Source of the DNA: Latrodectus hesperus
Taxonomy: Eukaryota; Arthropoda; Arachnida; Araneae; Theridiidae
Reading direction: 5' to 3'
NCBI GenBank assembly: GCA_037975125.1
Contig: CM075862.1
Location: forward strand, 17,546,283-17,610,282
DNA: 64,000 nucleotides
Under the pieces are notes generated by a model. It saw only the letters and a list, made by a program, of their open reading frames with translations, ran no database searches and was not told the DNA's origin. Shown one piece after another: positions 44,228 through 54,725 of this stretch; position 1 is the stretch's first letter; the number at the start of each line of letters is the position of its first letter. A program made the translations under genes and the position numbers.

Positions 44228-47200
44228 TTACTCTACATTACGATAAGGAGCTAATCTATCATAATGTACTACCTTTGGTTTTGAAGAAGATGATTTTCTT
44301 ATACGAACCACGACGTCGTTCAGTCTTTTTAGGACTGTGTAGGGACCTTCCCAGTTGGCTTGCAACTTTGGAGAAAGTCCTTTACGTCGAATCGGGTTCC
44401 ACAACCAAACTTTGTCACCTTCTTGGAATTCATGTCCCGTCGCTCTTGTGTCATACCTTGTCTTCATTCTTTCGGTCGTCAGGTTGATTCGGTCTCGAGC
44501 GAAGTTATGGACATCTTCAAGACGTGCCTGAAGGTCTCGAAGGTATTCCTCTGGCGATGAAGATGTATTCGGTGGACGACCAAACTGAAGATCACAAGGG
44601 AGACGAAGTTCGCGACCAAAGAGCATCTGTGAAGGAGTATATCCGGTAGTCTCATGGACAGCACTGCGATATGCAAGAAGAAACAGCGGTAGCTTCAAAT
44701 CCCAATCTTGCTGATTTCTGGAAACCATAAGGGAGAGGTTATTCAAGATGGTTCTGTTAAACCTCTCTACCATGCCGTCCGATTGTGGGTGTAGTGGCGT
44801 GGTCTGCGTCTTGTCTATTCCGAGAATTTGACACATTCCTTTAAACACAACAGAGGTGAAATTTGTCCCTTGATCAGAATGAATTTGTAAGGGTGTGCCG
44901 AATCTGGAAACCCATTGTTGCACTAGAACCTCGGCTACTGTAGTCGCCTCTTGATCGGGGATTGCAAACGCTTCAGGCCACTTAGTAAAGTAGTCCATGA
45001 CAACTAGTATGTATTTGTTGCCATTTGAGGATCGTGGTAAAGGACCCAAAATGTCCAATGCTATCCTCTCAAAAGGTGCTCCTACGTTGTACCGCTGCAA
45101 CCTTCCTCGGCTACGTTTCTTCGGTCCTTTACGTGCCGCACAGTCATCACAAGATTGGCACCATTTCTCTACATCTTGTCTCGTTTTGCTCCAATAGAAG
45201 CGTTCTCGAACTTTCTGTAGAGTTTTCATTACTCCGAAGTGGCCTCCAGTTGAGCTATTGTGCAATTCTTTCAAAACATCTGAAATTCTTGATTTTGGAA
45301 GAACAAGCTGCCATTTGAAATTACGTCCATCATCGGACTCCCATTTCCTGTATAAGACACCATTTCTTATATGGAGTGAGTCCCAAAGAGCCCAATATTG
45401 CTTAGTAGCAGGACTGTAGGTGGAGATATCCTGCCAACTTGGTCTCATACTAGAAGATTCTTTCAATTCAAGAATTGGATTTATATCTGGGTCTTCTTTT
45501 TGGGCTTCCCTAAGTCCTTCATCACTCCATGGGTCTGGTTTTGATGGAGGTGAAACAGTAACTTGGCGTACCGAAGTATTTATCAGCTGATAGTTCTTCT
45601 CTACTCTAGAACAGTATCGGCAGCTTTCATTACATGGCTTTCTTGATAGTGCATCAGCATTTCCATGAAGAGTTCCTTTGCGATGACGTATTTCAAAGTC
45701 AAACTCCTGGAGTCGTTGAATCCATCTGGCTACCTGTCCTTCCGGATTTTTAAAATTTAAAAGCCAGGTTAAGGATGCGTGATCTGTCCGGAGCAAGAAC
45801 TTTCTTCCATAGAGATAATGGTGGAAATGTTCTATGGCTTTAACGATTGCCAGCAATTCCTTCCTGGTTGTACAGTAATTCCGCTCTGGTTTCGATAGAC
45901 ATTTACTCCAATAAGCAATGACATATTCTTTATCATCAATTTCTTGCGACAAAACAGCTCCGATATTTTCGTTGCTGGCATCCGTATCTAAAATGAATAA
46001 TTTTTCGGGTTGGGGATATGCAAGAACGGGCGAAGATGTCAACGCCTCCTTCAGTTGTTTAAAAGCTTTCTCACATTCATCTGTCCATAGAAATTTCTGT
46101 TTAACTTCTGTCAACTTGTGAAGAGGTCTGGCAATACTTGAAAAACCCTTAACAAATTTCCTGTAATATGTGCATAGTCCAAGAAAACTTCTTAATTGGT
46201 GGACATCTTTTGGACGACTCCAGTCCTTAACTGCGGAGATCTTTTCAGGATCTGTTCTTACACCTTCAGCAGAGATAATGTGTCCCAGATAGCTTACTTC
46301 ACGTCGGAATAAATTACATTTGCAAGGATTCAGCTTCAGGTTGGCCATTTTTAATTTTTCCAGCACCTTTCGGATGTTTCTTAAATGGTCTTCGAATGTG
46401 CGCCCTACAATAATGATATCGTCCAAATATACCAAACAGGCTTCATAGGAAAGTCCTCGTAATACTGTCTCCATCAGGCGCTCAAACGTTGCAGGTGCAT
46501 TGCAAAGCCCAAATGGCATAACCTTGAACTGCCAAAGTCCTTGTCCTGTGGTGAATGCAGTCTTTTCTCGATCCTCAGGATGTATCTCTACTTGCCAATA
46601 ACCACTCTTGAGATCCAAAGTCGAAAACCATTGTTTTCCGGATAAAGCATCAAGTGTATCGTCAATCCTAGGAAGAGGGTAACTATCTTTTTTAGTGATG
46701 TTGTTTAACCGACGATAGTCAACGCAGAATCGGGTAGAACCATCTTTCTTCCGAACTAAAACGATAGGCGAAGCCCAAGGACTCTCTGATGGCTCAATAA
46801 TGTCATTCTGCTGCATTTCCATCAGAAGATTATCCACCTCTTCCTGCTTAGCGAATGGCAATCTTCTCGGATGTTGTTTAATGGGTGGATGGTTTCCTGT
46901 ATTGATTCGGTGCTGCGTCAATTTGGTTCGCCCAACATCATCTGATTTCTTGGAAAAGAGATCTCCGAATTCTAATAATAAATTTCTTGCAGCATTCCTC
47001 TGTTTATCATCTAACTCTGCTCTCTGAAGGAGTTCATTAATTAGAGTGTCAGGAGGCTCAGATAGTGTGGCTTGACAATTTCGGTTAATACAGGTCACTG
47101 GACTGCAAGTCGCTAGCACTTCTCCTTCTTTTATAAGTTTTACCTTATTACTTAGATTAGCAACTCTTACCGGGATTACATTTCGTGAAAGGTCGACGAG

Positions 47201-47827
47201 TGAAGAAGCCACTAGTACTCCTTTAACGCTATTGTCGGAATCTGGATATTCAGTCAATCCATAATGAAAATTATTATCTTCTGAAAGAGCTCCGCAAACT
47301 ATTGTCTCAGTTCTTGGTGGTAATGTTGTTTCACTCTTCGCAGTTATATGATGGACTGTTTTAATATCTGAATATTTCGTCTTAAAAATCGCTATGTCCT
47401 CAGAACATGAGTGTAGTTCATTATTTTTAAAATCTAACTTGAAATGGTTTTCTTTGAGAAAGTCCAATCCGAGAATAAATTCGTCATTTATATCAGCGAC
47501 ATATGCCATATGATGGTACACGGCATTACCAAATGCAATGTTTAGATTTATTTTTCCATGCACTTTAATCTTGTCACCTGTCACAGTTTGGAGGGTAATG
47601 CAGGGTGGCGTCCAGATGAGTTTGTCACCAAGTTTGCGAGCCATATCTGTCCTAATGATAGTTACGTTGGCTCCAGTATCGATTATCATTCTGCAGGGAA
47701 CTTCGTTGACATGTCCCATAACGAAAAGTCCGTTGTCGCCGCTACTTACGGAAGAAATGTGAAACAATTTGAAATGGGGCTTCTGACTCTCTGGACATCT
47801 CCGCCCCGCGAGATGGCCACATATTAG
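44228..47827 (-). CDS. pol: Pol polyprotein (protease, RT, RNase H, integrase), copy 1
   Basis: The frame is open from the frameshift site (47827) through 47767 to the stop at 44228, about 1199 codons, with no lesion. There is no ATG at the beginning; the first codon of the commonly drawn ORF is TTG, so translation must come from -1 frameshifting out of gag. Numbering from 47767: protease IIDTGANVT near residue 30; RT with STLDLKSGYWQ (382-392) and YLDD (447-450); RNase H with DTDAS (594-598), E637, D662 and D705; integrase zinc region H836, H843, C870/C873; catalytic D905, D965 and E1001; C-terminus through 1179. Pol matures Gag, copies RNA to DNA and integrates it. Confidence 0.95.
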   Translation of the reverse strand, partial: LICGHLAGRRCPESQKPHFKLFHISSVSSGDNGLFVMGHVNEVPCRMIIDTGANVTIIRTDMARKLGDKLIWTPPCITLQTVTGDKIKVHGKINLNIAFGNAVYHHMAYVADINDEFILGLDFLKENHFKLDFKNNELHSCSEDIAIFKTKYSDIKTVHHITAKSETTLPPRTETIVCGALSEDNNFHYGLTEYPDSDNSVKGVLVASSLVDLSRNVIPVRVANLSNKVKLIKEGEVLATCSPVTCINRNCQATLSEPPDTLINELLQRAELDDKQRNAARNLLLEFGDLFSKKSDDVGRTKLTQHRINTGNHPPIKQHPRRLPFAKQEEVDNLLMEMQQNDIIEPSESPWASPIVLVRKKDGSTRFCVDYRRLNNITKKDSYPLPRIDDTLDALSGKQWFSTLDLKSGYWQVEIHPEDREKTAFTTGQGLWQFKVMPFGLCNAPATFERLMETVLRGLSYEACLVYLDDIIIVGRTFEDHLRNIRKVLEKLKMANLKLNPCKCNLFRREVSYLGHIISAEGVRTDPEKISAVKDWSRPKDVHQLRSFLGLCTYYRKFVKGFSSIARPLHKLTEVKQKFLWTDECEKAFKQLKEALTSSPVLAYPQPEKLFILDTDASNENIGAVLSQEIDDKEYVIAYWSKCLSKPERNYCTTRKELLAIVKAIEHFHHYLYGRKFLLRTDHASLTWLLNFKNPEGQVARWIQRLQEFDFEIRHRKGTLHGNADALSRKPCNESCRYCSRVEKNYQLINTSVRQVTVSPPSKPDPWSDEGLREAQKEDPDINPILELKESSSMRPSWQDISTYSPATKQYWALWDSLHIRNGVLYRKWESDDGRNFKWQLVLPKSRISDVLKELHNSSTGGHFGVMKTLQKVRERFYWSKTRQDVEKWCQSCDDCAARKGPKKRSRGRLQRYNVGAPFERIALDILGPLPRSSNGNKYILVVMDYFTKWPEAFAIPDQEATTVAEVLVQQWVSRFGTPLQIHSDQGTNFTSVVFKGMCQILGIDKTQTTPLHPQSDGMVERFNRTILNNLSLMVSRNQQDWDLKLPLFLLAYRSAVHETTGYTPSQMLFGRELRLPCDLQFGRPPNTSSSPEEYLRDLQARLEDVHNFARDRINLTTERMKTRYDTRATGHEFQEGDKVWLWNPIRRKGLSPKLQANWEGPYTVLKRLNDVVVRIRKSSSSKPKVVHYDRLAPYRNVE

Positions 47828-47833
47828 TTTCCC
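47793..47833 (-). promoter_or_regulatory. Programmed -1 ribosomal frameshift signal (GGGAAAC plus hairpin)
   Basis: The last gag codons are CAG GGA AAC TAA. They form the heptamer G-GGA-AAC (47833-47827) of the X-XXY-YYZ type, immediately before the stop, and the -1 frame is exactly the pol frame. Eight bases further a stem can form: GG then CATCTC (47815-47810) with GAGATG (47801-47796) then CC, enclosing the loop GCGGGGCG. This matches the slippery site, spacer and structure of known retroelement frameshift signals. Confidence 0.85.
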
Positions 47834-49086
47834 TGCTGTGGTGGAAGATCATTTCCACCATTTTTTCGTTTCGGGCAGTCTCTCTGAACGTGTCCGACTG
47901 CACCGCAAGTCCAACACTGAATTTTCGTGTTTCTGCCACCTTTACTCAATTCTAAGTTACGGAATTTTCGCCGCAGATCTTCGATTTGCTTTCTGAGATC
48001 ATAGTCCGTATCAGTAGTAGAGACGGCTCTGATTGAGTGCCGGTCTTTACGCGCGGCCTGCTGGGCAGCCTCTATCTTATGTGCGTAGACTAGGGCAGAT
48101 CCAATATCTTTGACATCGGCGAGTCTAAGTGTTTTCTGTATCTCCGGATCCCTCACACTATCGATGAAGTGATGGAGAGCCAGATCTTGACGTGTCTCAG
48201 CTGGGCAGTCCGAAAATGCTAGATGGGAAAGTCGCTGAATATCGGCAGCCAATTCTTGAAGACTTTCACCCGCTTTTTGATAGCGGGACTTTAACTGTAG
48301 TCTGCTATATTCTTTAGTGCACTTATCTCCAAACCGCAACTCAAGGGCACTCGATAGGGCTTGGAAATCGTGCCTCTGCTCCTCCGGAAGCGTCTCGAGG
48401 ATGTCAGCCGCGTCTCCTCTTAAAGAAGCCGCCAGGTGAAAAGCTTGGGCTCGGGGATTCCATCCATTAGCTTCCGCTACCATCATAAACTGGGTCTTGT
48501 ATACTTGCCAGGATGATTTCCCATCAAATGTTGAGAGTTTAATATTGGCTAGGGAAGGCACAAATGTCACGTTGGGTTCCTCATGTCTGTTTGACATTTG
48601 TTTCTTCAAGCTTTCAATCTCCTTATTGATATTGTCTAATGCTTCTTCCACGTTTTCTTCTATCTCCAGAACTTTAGTTTCTACTGAAGTTACCTTATCT
48701 TCCATTGCATTCATCTTCTCCTGAATGATGTTGGAGAATTCTTCTTTAACACTTACAATGTCCTTCTTAAGTTCCTTTTTAAGCTCCTCCTGTCCAGCTT
48801 TCATCTCTTCCTGTCCAGATTTTATCTCTTTCATCATCTCGGTTTTAATCTCTGCTTGTCCAGCTTTCATCTCTTCTTGTCTAGCTTTCATCTCTTCTTG
48901 TCCAGCTTTCATCTCTTCTTGTCCAGCTTTCATCTCTTCTTGTCTAGCTTTCATCTCTTCTTGTCCAGCTTTCATCTCTTCTTGTCCAGCTTTCATCTCA
49001 GTTTTCATCTCAGCCATCTGCTCCGCTAATTTTTCGAGAAGACTTTTCATTAAATCCATATCCATTTTTCTTGTGACACGCTGCAT
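47824..49086 (-). CDS. gag: Gag, copy 1
   Basis: 420 codons from the ATG at 49086, which lies 12 bases after the primer-binding site; the longer open frame upstream (to 49233) starts at TTG and runs into the LTR, so I prefer this start. An N-terminal helical segment is followed by a highly charged coiled coil of EEMKAGQ-type heptads (about 49020-48785). A capsid-like domain comes next (STFDGKSSWQVYKTQFMMVA to about 48250), then a single CCHC knuckle CWTCGAVGHVQRDC (about 47915-47874). It ends at TAA 47826-47824, directly on the frameshift heptamer. Gag builds the particle and binds RNA. Confidence 0.92.
   Translation of the reverse strand: MQRVTRKMDMDLMKSLLEKLAEQMAEMKTEMKAGQEEMKAGQEEMKARQEEMKAGQEEMKAGQEEMKARQEEMKAGQAEIKTEMMKEIKSGQEEMKAGQEELKKELKKDIVSVKEEFSNIIQEKMNAMEDKVTSVETKVLEIEENVEEALDNINKEIESLKKQMSNRHEEPNVTFVPSLANIKLSTFDGKSSWQVYKTQFMMVAEANGWNPRAQAFHLAASLRGDAADILETLPEEQRHDFQALSSALELRFGDKCTKEYSRLQLKSRYQKAGESLQELAADIQRLSHLAFSDCPAETRQDLALHHFIDSVRDPEIQKTLRLADVKDIGSALVYAHKIEAAQQAARKDRHSIRAVSTTDTDYDLRKQIEDLRRKFRNLELSKGGRNTKIQCWTCGAVGHVQRDCPKRKNGGNDLPPQQGN
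48785..49020 (-). repeat. 21-bp minisatellite coding heptads in gag, copy 1
   Basis: Tandem units of 21 bases encode KAGQEEM/KARQEEM. Seven or more consecutive units, almost identical at DNA level, make a long predicted coiled coil. Confidence 0.85.
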
Positions 49087-49097
49087 CAACTCTTCAA

Positions 49098-49114
49098 TCC
49101 CGATTCTGACACCA
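49098..49114 (-). other. Primer-binding site, copy 1
   Basis: Minus strand TGGTGTCAGAATCGGGA, two bases after the 5' LTR. It resembles the complement of a tRNA-Leu 3' end, with differences from the copy 2 site. Confidence 0.65.
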
Positions 49115-49116
49115 GT

Positions 49117-49718
49117 TGTACCGAGCTTCACGGGTTCGTGTTGATTGAGAGTTGAATAAAGCAACCACTTTATGAACACAAGACTTTTATTCGTAAAAAC
49201 TTCACTAGATAAACGAAATTCCCGCTGTAACAATCACAATTATACAGCTACGATTCGTCAGATACAATAAGAAATAGCTTCCAATCACAGGTCTCAAATA
49301 CCTCAGACAGAGAACAACTAGCAGTCACAACGAATCGTCTTCACTCACTGACTGTCTTCACAAAACTATACTACTATTCCATGTCGGGCTGCGGTATTTA
49401 TACCTGACTTGGCGGAGAAATCTACCAATTTCGCCAAGGCTCTGGAAGCTTCTAGGCTATCTCGAAAAATATTGGTCCTAGAGCTTAGGTGATGGATGTT
49501 TCCAGAAGTATCGATTTCTCGCCAAGTCGCCAAAAATCTCGCCAACCGTCGCCAAGTCGCCAAGAATCTCGCCAACTGTCGCCAAGTCGCCAAATCATTA
49601 GGAAATCAGCTTTTAAACTACAACGCGTCTAAATACCGCAATTTCTGCCCAAAATGTGAGAATTTCTGATCTGTCTGAGATATTTTAAGACAAATATAAT
49701 CATTATTTATAAATTTGT

Positions 49719-49722
<4 letters not shown>
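49117..49722 (-). repeat. 5' LTR, copy 1
   Basis: Same 606 bp as the 3' LTR; TTGGCGA array at 49519-49593. Confidence 0.95.

Positions 49723-49806
<84 letters not shown>
49723..49806. repeat. (TA)n microsatellite at copy 1 integration edge
   Basis: Pure TA run adjoining the LTR. Confidence 0.95.
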
Positions 49807-49811
<5 letters not shown>

Positions 49812-51130
49812 AATGATTGTGTAGCTATTATAATGTAATTATATGTTATTATTTTATGTATTTCAAATTTCAATAGTCTTTAAAATAAATGGAATACAAA
49901 TTTTTATGCTTTCACTAGTTTATTACATACTGGTTGACATATATTCTTCATAAAGCTTAAAAAATTGATTTTTTTGTAGATAATATCGTTCTGAAGAATT
50001 TCAGAGTAATTACTGTTTCCTACTGCTGTTGATAGCACTATTTAATAGTAAATTGCGGAATGTATTAAAATATAGGCTGTAAGCATCACGTAAAAAATAA
50101 GTGTTAAAAAAGATTAATAAACTATCAGCAACTGTTGTTCAGCGGAAAAAGTTTTTCATAATCAAGTGTAAAGTATAACATTTTTAAACTTCCCAATAAA
50201 TTAAATAAGAAACGAAAAGTAGAATTTGTCGGAAAAAAAAGACTGAGAAATTACGATAAAGGGGTGTATTTGTAGTGATGTGTGAATTCTATCACATCAT
50301 TGTGATAAAAATACACATACTCGAGCGTATTCTTATCACATTTTTTGAACTACTAAATGCTCATCTTTGAAGAAATTTCTTCACATTTTATCTTTAGATC
50401 ATGATTAATTTTTTATTCAATATCTAACATAGAATAAAAATTACATTATAATTTATTTTACACATCATTTTGACTAACATTAATATACTAACAAAAATAA
50501 CATGTGATTACAATTCATATTTATATATGTACGTAAGTATTTAAAAATTTTATTTTTTAGAAATTTAAATCAAATAATTTCATTTTTATAATCTTTTATA
50601 CATTTTGGTACAAAACATACGCAAGTGGAAGTTTAGAAAATTATTATCTTTATTTAGCAACATTCGTTAGGAAACTTATAATATTTTTATGGAAAAGTAA
50701 AGTTAATACCAGCAAATAATAAAAATGCAAAATATGTGGTATAAAACAGTTTTATTTGTTGATGTCCTAAAACATATTTTATGTTGAAAATTAAAATTAT
50801 GACGAAATCAGTTCAAAAAGGTATGACTGAGATGCGAAAATACTTTTTACAAAATATATAAAATGCCACTATTGTGAACTCAGTATATAGCACTCATAAT
50901 TTTCGAAAATTAGAAAAGGATAAAAATAAAAGTGATGTCTAAACTGCCTTTTCGTTTCCTGGGTGCGAACAGGAATGGAATTCAACTACCAAGCAAATAG
51001 GGCCTGCGTACGATATTTTATCACCATGAAAAAGAGAAAAGTTGGCTCATTACGCATACACTTTAGTAACGTTTACGTAACGTCTTTAGGAATCAACTAG
51101 GATTGCTCTTTTCTCATTCAGTTTGCCTTG

Positions 51131-51131
<1 letters not shown>
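49807..51131. other. AT-rich DNA
   Basis: Nothing recognised except a short ATTCTATCACATCATTGTGA-type inverted region near 50285-50310. Confidence 0.4.
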
Positions 51132-51173
<42 letters not shown>

Positions 51174-51346
51174 CATAAATATATACATATACATATATAT
51201 ATACATATACATATATATATACATATATACATATATATATACATATATATATACATATATATATACTATATATATATATATATATATACATATATATATA
51301 CATATATATATACATATATATATACATATATATATACATATATATA

Positions 51347-51435
<89 letters not shown>
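51132..51435. repeat. Compound (TA)n/(TATACA)n array, about 300 bp
   Basis: TA runs at both edges with a core of regularly spaced ACATATATAT units. Long apparent ORFs of alternating Tyr-Ile are artefacts of the repeat. Confidence 0.95.
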
Positions 51436-51438
<3 letters not shown>

Positions 51439-53018
51439 AAGATCTTAAGAGTTACATTTTTATATTTACAGCTTTAAATATATTTTGATAAACAGTAGTA
51501 CTGAAAAATTATAAAAAGTAGATGATTATTATGTGCTGAAAATAGTTTAAAATCCTCTAAAAAATGCTTAGTTCAAGTGCGAAAACGATTAAGAAATTAA
51601 AATCAAATGAAGAAAACACTTTTAAAAGAAGCACAAAAATTAAAAACAATAATATATATAAAAATACTTTAATAGGAAAATATAAATTTGAGGGTGATGG
51701 AGAAGAATAATTTATTTATTTATATACCTATATAAAGATGAGAAAAATATATAGCTAAATTGTCGCTTGATACTTTAAAATGAACACTATAAGATCATTA
51801 TCTTCAAAATTTTATGATTTTTGGCGAGTTAAAATGAGAATAAATACGCTAAGAATTAATATAAAAACAATATTTAAAGATGATGTTATAAATTTGGCTG
51901 CAAGCTTGGAGCTCTGATGTTGGATACCTGGAGTTCTGAAATTTTGTTACAGATGAAGAAAATTTAAGAAATTTGAAAATGGTATATACATTGAATTTAG
52001 ATGAAATGTGAGACCCTAATCTATTTTACGACATTTCGAGGAATTTAGAGTATTTTGTAATGTTTATGATTTTATTGAGAAATACATTCTATTTTAATTT
52101 GTTGAGAGGCTAAACTCTACTTAACACACAGACACACAAAAAAGATCATTTGCTTATTCCCAAAAGTGAAGATTATATTTAATTCTTAAATTAAAGACTC
52201 TATTTTTCTTGAAGTGAATTCACTTCTTCAGATACGAATGATGATATCGCCATATTTGAACTAAAAAGTGCGGATTATGTAATAGGTTATATTGTTTTTA
52301 AAGTTTGCTTAGAAATATATCAAGAAACAATGTCGAGATGCCTGATCAATCCAAATAGAGAGGTAGACTTTCCATTCCTACAAAAATCATTGATAGAAAT
52401 TATAAGCGAAATATACGGAATTTTCCGTAAATTTTGTATCGAAATATTTTATAAAGCTAGAAAAGTTATTCCAAAGTTAATAAATAAACATTATTTTCTT
52501 TTTTTTAAGAGAGATACGAAATTCGGCATTTTTGTCTATTTTAAAATATTTTTACAAGTGAAGTACTTAGAGAGAAGCGTAACTGTTTTGCTTTCTCATA
52601 AGGCCCATTAAAAAAGAATCAAATCTCGTAAAATCAAAGCAAATTTAAATTATATCAAGAAAAATAAATAAGTATATTTTATATTTTTATTTGAACATTG
52701 ATATTAAGTTTTGATCATTTAATGAATAATAATAACAAAATTGATCAATTTTTTTATGCATCTGTATACTTTTCTGCTGAACAGTAAATAGAATATTTCT
52801 TCTCAAAATCTCCGAGCAGAGCTTTTTCTCTCTCATTGCTTGACTAAGCTCACAACGGATATTTCCGGTGTCAAATTTGAGAAGCATTTGAGCCAGCCCT
52901 ACTTTTTCCAGGAAGGAATACCCTGAGGCGAGAGGGGACAAACAAACTGACCACATATGCTGTGAAAATCTGCGTCAGAACATGCTGAAGGAAATTAGGA
53001 TACGGGGGGTTATATTGT
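51436..53018. other. AT-rich DNA, becoming GC-richer after 52780
   Basis: No gene supported. The 52790-52980 part is locally GC-richer and may be an unclassified repeat. Confidence 0.35.
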
Positions 53019-53046
53019 CCACTTTACCCCTATTGGGGTTAAGTGG
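53019..53046. repeat. Short palindrome CCACTTTACCCC / GGGGTTAAGTGG
   Basis: 12-base arms, one mismatch, 4-base loop TATT. Confidence 0.8.
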
Positions 53047-54083
53047 TCTTCTCATTCCCCACTTAAAATTTGCCCCCCCCATTGAGATAGGAACTATTAT
53101 TTCTTTGTAAACAGGTGCTTTGGCGCGGCTTATGAGTTTAAATTCACCAATCAGCTCTTTCAGTCAAGAGGGTAGTCCCTCTTACAAAGAACCGCGCTTT
53201 GTTAGAAGAACCCCCAAACAGTTGCTTAGAACTAGAGATGGCAAAAGCAGTTATTTTTGAATAACTAGTTATCAACGTTACGTTCCAAGGAAATAACATG
53301 TTCTAGAAAGCGTTATCAAATAACGGCTTTTTGGAAAGTTATTCCAAGAAATCCGTTCCCTTTGGCCTTCTTGGAAATTCTATGGAGCGAAAGGAAGCTT
53401 TCGTGGGGTGACAAAACTGGTTTTTTGAGGAAATGAGGTTTGAGGTGTAAGGTGAATTTTAGTGACTGAGCATCGAAAATCACTTACTGAAAGAAATTTT
53501 AATGATTTTGTTTATATTCTTTATTCAATTTTTTTGAATAATTTCCTACTTTATTATACGGAAATTCAACATTTAAGTCTAGCCTGATTTTTATTTACTT
53601 ATTTTTTAAAATATTTTCAATGGATTAAATAAGCTTTATAATTTTTTTAACTGTCAATTGATTTGTTTCCCAATGATCTTAACTGCTTATTAATATATTT
53701 TATTACTTTAATGTATAAAATGTGACTAAATTTGAATTTTTTTAAACCAAACATAATTCAATTTCTCACAAGATGAATTTAATTTATTCTTCAATGTAAT
53801 TTCTATTATAAATTATAACTGATGTTTCCTTTACACTAAAGATTACTATTGAGTATATCACTTATGCTCGAATAAATCTTAAAATATATCTTCTTGAAAA
53901 TGTATTTCTCTAATTAGAGACACAATATAGTTAAAAAATTGAATTTCGATCGAAATTTCTTAATTTTACTACCTTATCAACTTATAAATATAACCATGCG
54001 ATTAATCAATATCCAAAGAGCACCACCCATCATTATTTATCGTAACATCAGTATCGAACCCACAGTTTTCAAATAGTGAAATC
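53047..54083. other. Unassigned; possible MITE end at 53235
   Basis: TAGAGATGGCAAAAGCAGTT at about 53234 is followed by TAACTAGTTATC/ATAACG words reminiscent of small non-autonomous elements. The rest is AT-rich without features. Confidence 0.25.
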
Positions 54084-54216
54084 ATATTGTTACAAATTTG
54101 TAAATAATGATTATATTTGTCTTAAAATATCTCAGACAGATCAGAAATTCTCACATTTTGGGCAAAAATTGCGGTATTTAGACGTGTTGTAGTTTAAAAG
54201 CGGATTTCCTAATGAT

Positions 54217-54291
54217 TTGGCGACTTGGCGACAGTTGGCGAGATTCTTGGCGACTTGGCGACTTTTGGCGAGATTTTTGGTGACTTGGCGA
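54217..54291 (+). promoter_or_regulatory. U3 array of TTGGCGA motifs
   Basis: Seven exact TTGGCGA copies and one TTGGTGA in 75 bases, about 120-190 bases upstream of the TATA box; copy 1 has eight exact copies. Spacing alternates between 9 and about 15-18 bases. Likely binding sites for a host factor; identity unknown. Confidence 0.6.
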
Positions 54292-54407
54292 GAAATCGAT
54301 ACTTCTGGAAACATCCATCACCTAAGCTCTAGGACCAATATTTTCCGAGATAGCCTAGAAGCTTCCAGAGCCTTGGCGAAATTGGTAGATTTCTCCGCCA
54401 AGTCAGG

Positions 54408-54415
54408 TATAAATA
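54408..54415 (+). promoter_or_regulatory. LTR TATA box
   Basis: TATAAATA about 200 bases upstream of the AATAAA signal, at the U3/R border region. Confidence 0.7.
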
Positions 54416-54697
54416 CCGCAACCCGACATGGAATAGAAAATATAGTTTTTGTGAAGACAGTCAGTGAGTGAAGACGATTAGTTGTGACTGCTAGTTGTTC
54501 TCTGTCTGAGGTATTTGAGACCTGTGATTGGAAGCTATTTCTTATTGTATCTGACGAATTGTAGCTGTATAATTGTGATTGTTACAGCGGGAATTTCGTT
54601 TATTTAGTGAAGTTTTTACGAATAAAAGTCTTGTGTTCATTAAGTGGTCGCTTTATTCAACTCTCAATCAACACGAACCCGTGGAGCTCGGTACAAC

Positions 54698-54713
54698 TGG
54701 TGTCAGAAGTGGG
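54698..54713 (+). other. Primer-binding site, copy 2
   Basis: TGGTGTCAGAAGTGGG, two bases after the LTR; fits the complement of a tRNA-Leu 3' end. Confidence 0.7.
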
Positions 54714-54725
54714 GTTGAAGAGTTG

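Larger units (their letters stand above)
43434..49722 (-). mobile_element. Full-length Ty3/gypsy retrotransposon (copy 1), young
   Basis: 6289 bp with 606-bp LTRs (43434-44039 and 49117-49722) in which I see no difference, a primer-binding site, purine tract, intact gag and intact pol. Flanks are ATAT on both sides (43430-43433 and 49723-49726), a 4-bp duplication, although the right flank is itself a TA array. Pol ends LAPYRNVE, and the domain order and GLxPKLQ-WEGPY C-terminus fit the 412/mdg1-like lineage. There is no env-like third ORF. It looks recently inserted. Confidence 0.95.
54088..54695 (+). repeat. 5' LTR, copy 2
   Basis: TGTTACAAATTTGTAAATAA to GCTCGGTACA. TTGGCGA array 54217-54291, TATAAATA 54408-54415, AATAAA 54621-54626. 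Confidence 0.95.

Noticed and set aside
44228..47767. Independent pol start at 47767
   Set aside because: The codon is TTG and the frame is open back to the slippery heptamer, so fusion by frameshift is preferred.
48725..49144. 139-residue serine/cysteine-rich ORF opposite gag
   Set aside because: Complement of the coding heptad repeat; the matching shadow in copy 2 (54668-55078) confirms it has no independent constraint visible.
49117..49233. Gag start within the LTR (codon at 49233)
   Set aside because: That codon is TTG; the ATG at 49086 after the primer-binding site is the plausible start.
51103..51488. ORFs of 77-124 residues of alternating Tyr-Ile on both strands
   Set aside because: They are translations of the TA/TATACA microsatellite; the same applies to 37574-37837.
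54217..54471. 84-residue ORF in the LTRs (also 57746-58000, and 75-residue versions in copy 1)
   Set aside because: Starts from a non-ATG codon and translates the TTGGCGA array and promoter region; regulatory DNA is a better explanation.
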